Source: Candidatus Poseidoniaceae archaeon (lineage in GTDB: Archaea; Thermoplasmatota; Poseidoniia; Poseidoniales; Poseidoniaceae). Taken from it: a stretch of 7,745 bases of DNA. Shown here in pieces: positions 1 to 5,824 of the stretch (position 1 is the stretch's first letter; every line of letters begins with the position of its first letter). Below the pieces are notes generated by a model. That model did no database searches. It saw only the letters and a program-made list of their open reading frames with translations, and had not been told where the DNA came from. Location: NCBI GenBank assembly GCA_030741455.1, contig JASLVI010000064.1:1-7745 (forward strand), written 5' to 3'. Made by a program: the position numbers and the translations under genes.

Positions 1-2
1 AA

Positions 3-1448
3 CCCGTATACCAACCAATCGGATTTGACGCTGAAAAGACACGATGGTATGCCCAAGAACTCGTCAATTTGGGCCATCCAGAGTGGGAAGGGCGAATGTC
101 AGGAAGTCCGGAAGAGGCTGCAGGAGCTCAAATGATTCTCGATAATCTCACTGAAATGGGCTATTCGCCTCAATTGAATACATATCCCGTTCCGATGTTT
201 GCCATCAACAGTGCGCCAATTGTTTCGATGTGCATCCCACCTGCTGATGGTATCTTTGGTGGTATAGTAAGTGGGGCAGCCTGTAACAGCGGTGTTGGTG
301 CAATCACAGAGTTTGAACATAGGACAGAATTTGTCCTTCAAGGATATTCAGGCTCAGCAGACATTCAATTCGGTCAAGAGATGGAGTTGATTGATCTTAG
401 CGACGGCACAGATGATGGTTTGTGGGGCGCTGCTTCTGGAAAGGTCGGCATTGTACGAGGCGGTAACAGCATCGATGGAAACACTGGAATCTATATCAAA
501 GCCGCAGAATATGATTTAGCCGGAATATTCCGAATCAACAATCAATCCAATTGTGGCCAAATCGTATCGGATGATTGCATTCCTATTTTCAAATCGATTC
601 GAGTCGATGATATGAAAGCCGCAAACAGTGGCTCCATTCCAGAAAACATCCCGTTCATCGCCGTTTCAAACAATACTGGAAATCAAATGCTTGATTTGGC
701 ATCTCAGGGAGCATACCTGCGTCTGTTTTCTGACGTCGATAATGCAGGTGATCTATCGGTGAGTGTTCCTTGTGGAACCTTGTATGGGAAGAGCGACGAT
801 TTGATCATCGTTGGCGCACATCATGATACAGTGTATCATGCACAAGGTGCAGTCGATGATACATCAGGAACTGCTACTGTGCTAGAAATGGCCCGCCAAA
901 TCGCTATGGTTGCCAATGAAAGCGGCGAGCCCGAATACACGATTCGATTTTGCACATGGGGTGGAGAAGAAGAGGGGCTGTGGGGTAGCAAAGCATACGT
1001 TGGAGCAAATGCTGACGAACTTGCTCGTAATCTCCGTCTTTACATCAATCTCGACATGAATCACGTGGATATTGACATCGCAAATAGAGGTAATTCTCTT
1101 CGTTTCTTCTCCAATTCAAAAGAAGACATCAATGCCATGAAGGACATTCTTGATGTCCTCGAGGATGAGCGTCCCGATCTTTTCCCGAAATATTCGGTCT
1201 CGACTGGCCTCTTATTGGGCGAGCAAGGTGAACCGGATGGCATGCCCTACAATTCCGACCACGGCCCGTTTGTGTATGATCTCCCCGATGGCGTGACTGG
1301 TAATGCATTGGTATGTTATGGCTCAGGTTCTTGGGAGTATCACACCTATGCAGATACGATGGAACGATTCAATGAGGAGTCATTGGGGGTTTCTGTCATT
1401 GCCTATGGAACATACATCCGGCACCTCGCATGGCCCGTCTTTGAATGA
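3..1448 (+). CDS. M28-family zinc metallopeptidase with PA-like insert (5' end cut by window)
   Basis: A probable secreted or surface aminopeptidase or carboxypeptidase of the M28 family, using two zinc ions. The frame is open to the left edge (it reads PVYQPIGFDAEKTRWYAQ before the first possible start, TTG at 69), so the true start and any signal peptide lie outside. Counting from that TTG, the M28 ligands are all visible: His251 in GAHHD, Asp263 in AVDDTSGT, the catalytic Glu300 and ligand Glu301 in WGGEEEGLWGS, Asp329 in INLDMN, and His425 in YHTYADT. The conserved SDHGPF lies at 396-401. Residues about 115-225 (GKVGIVRGG, then KAAEYDLAGIF, then IPFIAVSNN) fit a protease-associated (PA) insert, common in larger M28 enzymes. 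The stop is 37 nt before the ppiC start. The peptide specificity and export are inferred; the family call is firm. Confidence 0.92.
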   Translation, partial: PVYQPIGFDAEKTRWYAQELVNLGHPEWEGRMSGSPEEAAGAQMILDNLTEMGYSPQLNTYPVPMFAINSAPIVSMCIPPADGIFGGIVSGAACNSGVGAITEFEHRTEFVLQGYSGSADIQFGQEMELIDLSDGTDDGLWGAASGKVGIVRGGNSIDGNTGIYIKAAEYDLAGIFRINNQSNCGQIVSDDCIPIFKSIRVDDMKAANSGSIPENIPFIAVSNNTGNQMLDLASQGAYLRLFSDVDNAGDLSVSVPCGTLYGKSDDLIIVGAHHDTVYHAQGAVDDTSGTATVLEMARQIAMVANESGEPEYTIRFCTWGGEEEGLWGSKAYVGANADELARNLRLYINLDMNHVDIDIANRGNSLRFFSNSKEDINAMKDILDVLEDERPDLFPKYSVSTGLLLGEQGEPDGMPYNSDHGPFVYDLPDGVTGNALVCYGSGSWEYHTYADTMERFNEESLGVSVIAYGTYIRHLAWPVFE

Positions 1449-1485
1449 GCGTTGAGTTCAAGAAGGCGGTGAGAGTCGGCTGGTT

Positions 1486-1776
1486 ATGGTAAAACCAAGC
1501 GCACACGCTTCACACATTTTGGTGGCTTCAAAATCCGAGGCAGTACAGATCTCTGAAAAGATTGGAAAACTCAAGGATTTTGAGAAATTCGCACGTAAGA
1601 AATCCACATGTCCTTCGTCGCAACGTGGTGGCGATCTCGGTTGGTTCCGAAAAGGAAACATGGTTCGAGAGTTTGAGGAAGCGGTCTGGAGTACACCGCT
1701 CAAAACTGTGTCAACACCGATCAAAACCCAGTTCGGATACCATCTCATCTGGGTTCATGAACGTGAAGAGGAGTGA
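1486..1776 (+). CDS. ppiC: Parvulin-type peptidyl-prolyl cis-trans isomerase (PpiC/Par10 type)
   Basis: A 96-residue stand-alone parvulin domain that would catalyse cis-trans isomerisation of prolyl bonds. It has no signal peptide or membrane segment, so it is probably cytoplasmic. The whole length matches the small E. coli Par10 layout (93 residues): SHILV with His10, the stretch around Cys42 (STCPS), RGGDLGWF at 47-54, Met59 and Phe63 of the hydrophobic proline pocket, and QFGYHLI with His86. The ATG start follows GGTGAG (1468-1473) with a 12-nt gap, a little long. It lies 37 nt after the M28 gene and 5 nt before the preferred folB start, which suggests one transcript. Parvulins are mainly bacterial and eukaryotic but are known from Thaumarchaeota and some other marine archaea, so old transfer from bacteria is plausible. 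Confidence 0.93.
   Translation: MVKPSAHASHILVASKSEAVQISEKIGKLKDFEKFARKKSTCPSSQRGGDLGWFRKGNMVREFEEAVWSTPLKTVSTPIKTQFGYHLIWVHEREEE
1769..1773 (+). promoter_or_regulatory. Shine-Dalgarno AGGAG deciding the folB start
   Basis: AGGAG overlaps the last codons of ppiC and is 8 nt from the TTG at 1782. This favours that TTG over the GTG at 1773, which would overlap the Shine-Dalgarno. Confidence 0.6.
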
Positions 1777-1781
1777 TTCCT

Positions 1782-2138
1782 TTGCCCATTTCGGTTGGAC
1801 TTGATAACTATCTCGTTCATGGGACTCATGGCTATTTTGATTACGAGCATGAAAAGGCACAGCCGTTCAACATCTCGATTCGAGTTGATCTTTCAGGAAA
1901 CATCGAAGACGATCATCTTGAGAGTACATTGGATTATGCACAATTACAATCTGCAATCGATGCCATCGTTCTCGATTCCCCACCAATTCGATTATTGGAA
2001 TCGATGGCGTTGCACATATCTGAAATTATTCAACAATCAAACAATGTTGAAACAATCTTCATCAGAATTGAGAAGCCGGAAGCTCCTTTGCCTCATCCAG
2101 GTGGATTGCCATTCATTGAATACACTTGGAATCGTTGA
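1782..2138 (+). CDS. folB: FolB-type dihydroneopterin aldolase/epimerase
   Basis: Probably cleaves or epimerises 7,8-dihydroneopterin in the folate/tetrahydropterin pathway, as an oligomer in the cytoplasm. The 118-residue protein matches bacterial FolB over its full length. Using a TTG start at 1782, it shows HGTHGYFDYE with Glu22, the conserved Tyr52 in LDYAQL, Glu73 in LLESMA, and the catalytic-type Lys98 in EKPEAPLP. These positions nearly coincide with the S. aureus enzyme (Glu22, Tyr54, Glu74, Lys100). Start choice: AGGAG at 1769-1773 is 8 nt from this TTG, whereas a GTG at 1773 (three residues longer, overlapping the ppiC stop) would lie on the Shine-Dalgarno itself. Most archaea use the unrelated MptD for this step, so a FolB gene here is notable. 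The exact substrate (free dihydroneopterin or its triphosphate) cannot be decided from sequence. Confidence 0.88.
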   Translation: MPISVGLDNYLVHGTHGYFDYEHEKAQPFNISIRVDLSGNIEDDHLESTLDYAQLQSAIDAIVLDSPPIRLLESMALHISEIIQQSNNVETIFIRIEKPEAPLPHPGGLPFIEYTWNR

Positions 2139-2191
2139 ATCTTAAGAAGAAAAATGGGAGCATTCAAAGGCTTTGGGTTTCAAGCCACCTC

Positions 2192-2698
2192 ATGGATTCA
2201 CCCAAGCGCGTGTTTGTTCCATCCGTTGTCGAAGCGGATGGGAATGCTATCGGCATGGGTTGTTTCAGTACCGAACAAATCGCTTGGGAGGTCATGAAGA
2301 CCTTCCTTGGAAAAAGTGAGCAAATGAACCTCCAACAGGCGACCATCATCGCATGGGACGTGGATGTTGTTGGCGAGGAAGGGATGACCGTTCTTTCCAC
2401 ACTTGAAGGAAAAATCTGCCCAGTCTGCCAACGACGAACCTTTTGGGTAGACCTTGAACACCTCTCTGCTTTGTGTTACGGCTCCCAATGTTCTGCTTGG
2501 ATTGAGCAGAGTACAGTTGATCCTGAAATCATTGATTGTGGTTGGCCTCCACTTCGCTTCTTGAAGCAGGTCAAAGAAATTGAAGAAGCGTACAATGAAC
2601 TTCGAACGATTGGCGCAGATGTTCTTGCATCGATCGCTGAACAACCGGATACGGTTACGCAAGCGTTGTATGATTCCGTTCAACAACCGACTGAGTAA
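2192..2698 (+). CDS. Unrecognised 168-residue protein with a Cys4 zinc-finger-like motif
   Basis: I do not recognise this family. Counted from ATG 2192, an N-terminal part (RVFVPSVVEADGNAIGMGCF, residues 6-25) leads to a hydrophobic beta-strand-like stretch (ATIIAWDVDVV, 50-60). A probable zinc knuckle follows, with Cys76-x2-Cys79 and Cys95-x4-Cys100 (CPVC and CYGSQC). The C-terminal third is charged and probably helical (about 117-168, FLKQVKEIEEAYNELRTIG). There is no signal peptide or membrane segment, so it is probably soluble. The start is uncertain: the frame is open further upstream, with a TTG at 2126 that would overlap folB by 13 nt, but neither start has a good Shine-Dalgarno sequence. 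It is the last gene of the plus-strand run and its TAA abuts the argS stop. Expression of the frame is likely but its function is unknown. Confidence 0.72.
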   Translation: MDSPKRVFVPSVVEADGNAIGMGCFSTEQIAWEVMKTFLGKSEQMNLQQATIIAWDVDVVGEEGMTVLSTLEGKICPVCQRRTFWVDLEHLSALCYGSQCSAWIEQSTVDPEIIDCGWPPLRFLKQVKEIEEAYNELRTIGADVLASIAEQPDTVTQALYDSVQQPTE

Positions 2699-4468
2699 TT
2701 ACATCGCTTCAATCGGTTTGATACCTAAACCTTCCAACCCTGATCGAAGAAGTTCACGTGCCATTTCACTTATTGAGAAAGCAAATCCATCAACTTCACC
2801 ATCCCTGACAACGGGGCAATCACGATAGAAACCGTTGTAGGCGTTCGCAAGTTCAAGCATGTGGAGAGCGAAGAGGTGTGCCTTTTGTTCACGAACAGAG
2901 CGCTCAAGAACATCGTTATGAGTACACATGAGACGCAGTAGTTCAATCAATCCTTCAGGCATAGTATCCACACTCGGTCGAGCCACAGGAGACGAAGGAA
3001 GATCACTTGCCCGCTTAGCAATTGAACAAGCACGAGTGTGTGCGTACATGATGAACGGTGCCGAGCCTGCTTCAAAGGCGAGGGCTTCTTCCCATCGGAA
3101 TGTGAACCCTTTCTCTGGACTAACTTTGATGATGTTAAATCGAACCGCTGCAGTTCCCACGGCTTCAGCAATTGCAGATACAGTCTCATCGTCATATTCT
3201 GGTCGCAATTCCCGAACAACTGCTGATGCTTGAGCATGTGCTTCCTCAAGGAGGTCATCCATGAAGACAACATTGCCTTGACGTGTACTCATCTTGCCTT
3301 CAGGCAGTTTGATGAAGGAATAAAACAGGACTTCGGGTCGCTGTTGGTCAAGTTCTTCAAGAGTGAGGCCAACCTGCTTTGCTTGGAGTTTATGATCCTC
3401 ACCTAGGACGTTAACAAGGCGACTGGATTCACCCCATTTCCAAATGTGATAGGCAACGTCTCGAGTTGCATAGAGACTTGATCCATCACCTCTTCTATAG
3501 AAGAATTCAGTCTTACCTTTTAGGCCACGTTGGCCGAGATCGAGGAAACCGGCGCCATTGTCTGCTGTGTCAGCAATCTCCAATGCATCCAATGTTTGCA
3601 TCAATTTTGCAACGGTTCCATCCACAACAAATCTTGACTCTTTGGTAAAGGTATCATAGGAGATCCCAAGACGTGAAAGTGTTGCAAGCATACCCTCCAA
3701 TACAGGAGTGTATGCAGACTCAAAGGATTCCAATACAGCAATGTCGCCATGTTCACTGGCATGGACGAGAGACCCAATGTCTCGCTCAATTTGCGCTTTC
3801 CGATCCACATCTGCATCCTTTCGCAATACTTGAGCTGCTTGATACCATCGAACACGCTGGTGATCTGCTTTTGTTGTCCAGCGTTCAGAAGGCGGTTCTC
3901 GCTCAGAAAGGAGTTCATTCACATCACTCTCACTTAGATTCTCGAGGGCCCAAGCAAGTACACCTACCTGTTTCCCCATATCATCAACGTAGTATTCTGC
4001 ACGGACATCATTACCATGGAGGCGATTAAGGCGAACCAACGTATCGCCTAAGATGGCGTTACGTGCGCGACCAACGTGGAAAGGCCCGTTTGGATTTGCT
4101 GAGGTGTGTTCGATCAGAACTTGCTCACCAGTCCTTCCCGTATTTTCAAGCGCATTTCCAACATGAATGCTTCCTGAAAGGACCGTATCTGCTAGCCATT
4201 CTGGATGGGCAGTGAAATTGAGATACCCGTTCATCGAAGTGACGTGCAGTAGGGCATCGATGTCTGGAAATGATGCTGCAAGTTCATCTGCAATCGCTTG
4301 AGGAGCCATCTTCAACGTCGAAGCAAACGGAAAACATGGCAAGGTCAAATCACCTTGACTCGCTTCTCGACTCGGTTGCAACATCGATGCCCAGGTGGAT
4401 TTTTCAAGACCTTTCTTGGAGAGAAGATCCTCAAGATACGAAGAAATGACGGCTTCAAGTACTCTCAA
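2699..4468 (-). CDS. argS: Arginyl-tRNA synthetase (class I)
   Basis: Charges tRNA-Arg with arginine in the cytoplasm. At 589 residues it has the normal length and domain order. An N-terminal Add-1 tRNA-recognition domain (about 1-90) contains QGDLTLPCF and NGYLNF. The Rossmann catalytic domain carries the HIGH-type signature HVGR at 131-134 within SANPNGPFHVGRARN. The KMSKS-type loop is KMSTR at 392-396. An all-helical DALR anticodon-binding domain runs to the C-terminus, ending GLGIKPIEAM. The start is TTG at 4468, the first possible start after the in-frame TGA at 4480-4478. It is preceded by GAGGTG (4479-4474) with a 5-nt gap. The gene follows prf1 by 9 nt on the same strand, so they are almost certainly cotranscribed. 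Its TAA directly abuts the TAA of the convergent zinc-finger gene. Confidence 0.97.
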   Translation of the reverse strand: MRVLEAVISSYLEDLLSKKGLEKSTWASMLQPSREASQGDLTLPCFPFASTLKMAPQAIADELAASFPDIDALLHVTSMNGYLNFTAHPEWLADTVLSGSIHVGNALENTGRTGEQVLIEHTSANPNGPFHVGRARNAILGDTLVRLNRLHGNDVRAEYYVDDMGKQVGVLAWALENLSESDVNELLSEREPPSERWTTKADHQRVRWYQAAQVLRKDADVDRKAQIERDIGSLVHASEHGDIAVLESFESAYTPVLEGMLATLSRLGISYDTFTKESRFVVDGTVAKLMQTLDALEIADTADNGAGFLDLGQRGLKGKTEFFYRRGDGSSLYATRDVAYHIWKWGESSRLVNVLGEDHKLQAKQVGLTLEELDQQRPEVLFYSFIKLPEGKMSTRQGNVVFMDDLLEEAHAQASAVVRELRPEYDDETVSAIAEAVGTAAVRFNIIKVSPEKGFTFRWEEALAFEAGSAPFIMYAHTRACSIAKRASDLPSSPVARPSVDTMPEGLIELLRLMCTHNDVLERSVREQKAHLFALHMLELANAYNGFYRDCPVVRDGEVDGFAFSISEMARELLRSGLEGLGIKPIEAM

Positions 4469-4473
4469 TTCAA

Positions 4474-4479
4474 CACCTC
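4474..4479 (-). promoter_or_regulatory. Shine-Dalgarno GAGGTG for the argS TTG start
   Basis: Reading the minus strand, GAGGTG overlaps the prf1 stop codon and is 5 nt from the TTG at 4468. It supports the non-ATG start and tight translational coupling with prf1. Confidence 0.7.
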
Positions 4480-5725
4480 ACATCATTGGGTAACGAAGGA
4501 TTGCAGCAAGGCCGCCAAACCCGTGTGCAAGTTGTGCGCCTTCTTCAGTGTCGATTGAAATAAATGCAATTTCACTGTTCGATTTCGCAGCCATCTCACT
4601 CAGAACATCAATCAAAGAAGTGTTTGACAGCTCCTTATGTGAGTCATTACTTACTCCGCACGAAGGGCACTCTGGAAGTTCTTCCGTTCGAGCAACCGAT
4701 GCAGTCCACGCATGGCCGCATCCACCGCATTCAATTTCAACTGAGTTCTTTCGCATATTCTCAGAGATGAGGAGCGTATCGACTGCACCTTGATCAAGCG
4801 CCTGACGGAGCATCATCTCACCATAGGTTGCTCGTGGCTGAGGTTTGATCAATTCTGCAAGGAATCGATTCATGATTTGGCGTTCTGCATCCAATTCAAT
4901 TTCACCCATCAATGCACCAGCATTATCCACCAGTTCTCGAACTCCAGATTCGTTGGAATAGCCAACATCAAAATGTGTTTTTGCAATCTTTTTGGCGATT
5001 TCATGATGAAAATATTCGTTACGTACGACGTAATCTTTTGTCGCACCTGGGCCGCCGATGATAATGGCCTGAATATTCTCAAGGTTTGGCAACCAATATG
5101 AACAAGCATGTTCTGTAGCCCTCTTGAAGAAATTATGAGCTGCTTCCTCAATCAGGCGTTCAAAACGTTGTGCGGACTGACCACCCTGGCGGTGCTTGCC
5201 CATAATGTTGGAAACAAGGTGCTCTTGAACGTGGATGCGCTTACCTGAAGCGATACCATATGCTGCTTCAGAGCGATCGATAACGAACAAGCCGTAGGAT
5301 CGCTTATCCACAAGCATGTCTTCAAGTTGTGTCAATTCAAATTTAGAATCACATCGATAGCGAAAAGAAAGCAACTCCTGAGGTGGATCGTCGATGACAA
5401 CGGTTGTTTGACGAGTCTTGTTGTTTCCAACAATGATGGCTCCTGTAAACAGAGCAATCCCTCGCTCACCTGGTGTTTTGAAACGAGAAAGGGAGGAGAT
5501 TGCTGATTCAATCGCGCCTTGTACATTTTTGCGAGTCGACTTGGATTTGATGTTCGCAGCCTGCCCATGCTCATTTTGCAGCAACGAACGAGCATCACTA
5601 ATTTGTCGATCTGGGGGGATAATGACAGTGACCAGTTCAGTACCAAATCCCTTCATTTCCCGCAGGTCTTCAAGGGCAAGTTTGAGTCGAAGCCGACGTG
5701 TTGCGAGTTCACCATCATCTGACAC
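4478..5725 (-). CDS. prf1: Archaeal peptide chain release factor 1 (aRF1)
   Basis: Recognises all three stop codons and triggers release of the finished protein. It belongs to the eRF1/aRF1 family. With a GTG start at 5725 the product is 415 residues, the usual archaeal size. The hallmark motifs then fall close to the human positions: NIKS at 58-61 (human 61-64), YRCDSKF (YxCxxxF) at 123-129 and GGQ at 180-182 (human 183-185). The C-terminal domain has a four-Cys minidomain (CGGCGH and CPSCG) and ends with GFGGLAAILRY. A TTG at 5758 would add 11 residues (MIRPQQIGGRN), but these are not family-like and are encoded by a perfect hairpin, so I prefer GTG. A weak GGGGGT (5737-5732) lies 6 nt before it. 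It heads an operon with argS and is divergent from pyrH. Confidence 0.96.
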   Translation of the reverse strand: MSDDGELATRRLRLKLALEDLREMKGFGTELVTVIIPPDRQISDARSLLQNEHGQAANIKSKSTRKNVQGAIESAISSLSRFKTPGERGIALFTGAIIVGNNKTRQTTVVIDDPPQELLSFRYRCDSKFELTQLEDMLVDKRSYGLFVIDRSEAAYGIASGKRIHVQEHLVSNIMGKHRQGGQSAQRFERLIEEAAHNFFKRATEHACSYWLPNLENIQAIIIGGPGATKDYVVRNEYFHHEIAKKIAKTHFDVGYSNESGVRELVDNAGALMGEIELDAERQIMNRFLAELIKPQPRATYGEMMLRQALDQGAVDTLLISENMRKNSVEIECGGCGHAWTASVARTEELPECPSCGVSNDSHKELSNTSLIDVLSEMAAKSNSEIAFISIDTEEGAQLAHGFGGLAAILRYPMM

Positions 5726-5727
5726 GT

Positions 5728-5754
5728 TTCGACCCCCTATCTGTTGGGGTCGAA
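5728..5754. repeat. Inverted repeat, 9-bp perfect stem, 2 nt before the prf1 start
   Basis: TTCGACCCC (5728-5736) and GGGGTCGAA (5746-5754) are perfect complements around a 9-nt loop. On the prf1 transcript the hairpin would end two bases before the GTG at 5725, and the only Shine-Dalgarno-like run, GGGGGT (5737-5732), would be mostly paired. There is no T-run that would suggest a terminator. It may be an RNA structure in the leader or a DNA operator. Confidence 0.7.
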
Positions 5755-5782
5755 TCAAGGGTTTTCAACTCTCGCCTTGATT
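5753..5782. repeat. Inverted repeat, 8-bp arms, centre of divergent region
   Basis: AATCAAGG (5753-5760) and CCTTGATT (5775-5782) are perfect complements separated by 14 nt. The left arm shares two bases with the hairpin next to prf1. The right arm shares two bases with a further 7-bp repeat, TTTCTTA (5781-5787) with TAAGAAA (5798-5804). The structures therefore compete. The spacing would also suit a dimeric DNA-binding protein. Confidence 0.55.
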
Positions 5783-5799
5783 TCTTAGGACAAGCCATA

Positions 5800-5824
5800 A
5801 GAAACGCCTTGTCGAGGCGTTTCT
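5800..5824. repeat. Inverted repeat, 10-bp perfect stem ending at the pyrH start
   Basis: AGAAACGCCT (5800-5809) and AGGCGTTTCT (5815-5824) pair perfectly around a 5-nt loop, and the right arm ends exactly at the pyrH ATG. GAGG (5814-5817), the likely Shine-Dalgarno of pyrH, lies mostly in the right arm. Two alternative pairings would open this stem: TTTCTTA with TAAGAAA (5781-5787/5798-5804), and GACAAG with CTTGTC (5789-5794/5808-5813). Confidence 0.75.
5814..5817 (+). promoter_or_regulatory. Putative ribosome binding site of pyrH inside a hairpin
   Basis: GAGG lies 7 nt before the ATG at 5825, a normal Shine-Dalgarno distance. Three of its four bases belong to the right arm of the 10-bp stem. 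Alternatively, CATAAGAAA at about 5796-5804 lies roughly 25 nt before the ATG, the distance of an archaeal TATA box from the start of a leaderless mRNA. In that case this GAGG would not be transcribed. Confidence 0.4.

Noticed and set aside
822..840. A 19-nt near-perfect palindrome (9-bp arms, one central base) inside the M28 gene.
   Set aside because: It encodes the zinc-site segment HDTVYH and is well explained by codons of a conserved motif. One such repeat in several kilobases is not strong evidence for a binding site.
2154..2297. A 47-codon frame opening with ATG at 2154 (MGAFKGFGF), overlapping the start of the zinc-finger gene.
   Set aside because: It is short, has no Shine-Dalgarno, and the overlapping frame continues into the longer Cys4 protein. 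A frameshift linking the two was considered but nothing supports it.
2198..2686. A 162-codon open frame on the minus strand opposite the zinc-finger gene.
   Set aside because: It mirrors the plus-strand gene, has no recognisable domain and ends within the stretch covered by that gene. The plus-strand frame, with its paired cysteines, is the better candidate.
5726..5758. An 11-residue N-terminal extension of aRF1 from a TTG at 5758.
   Set aside because: The extension is encoded by a perfect inverted repeat and is not family-like. The motif positions match human eRF1 better from GTG 5725.
5755..5824. Rho-independent terminators in the divergent region.
   Set aside because: The stems are not followed by T-runs and lie between divergent starts, where no transcript ends. 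Archaea also do not use hairpin terminators in the bacterial way.
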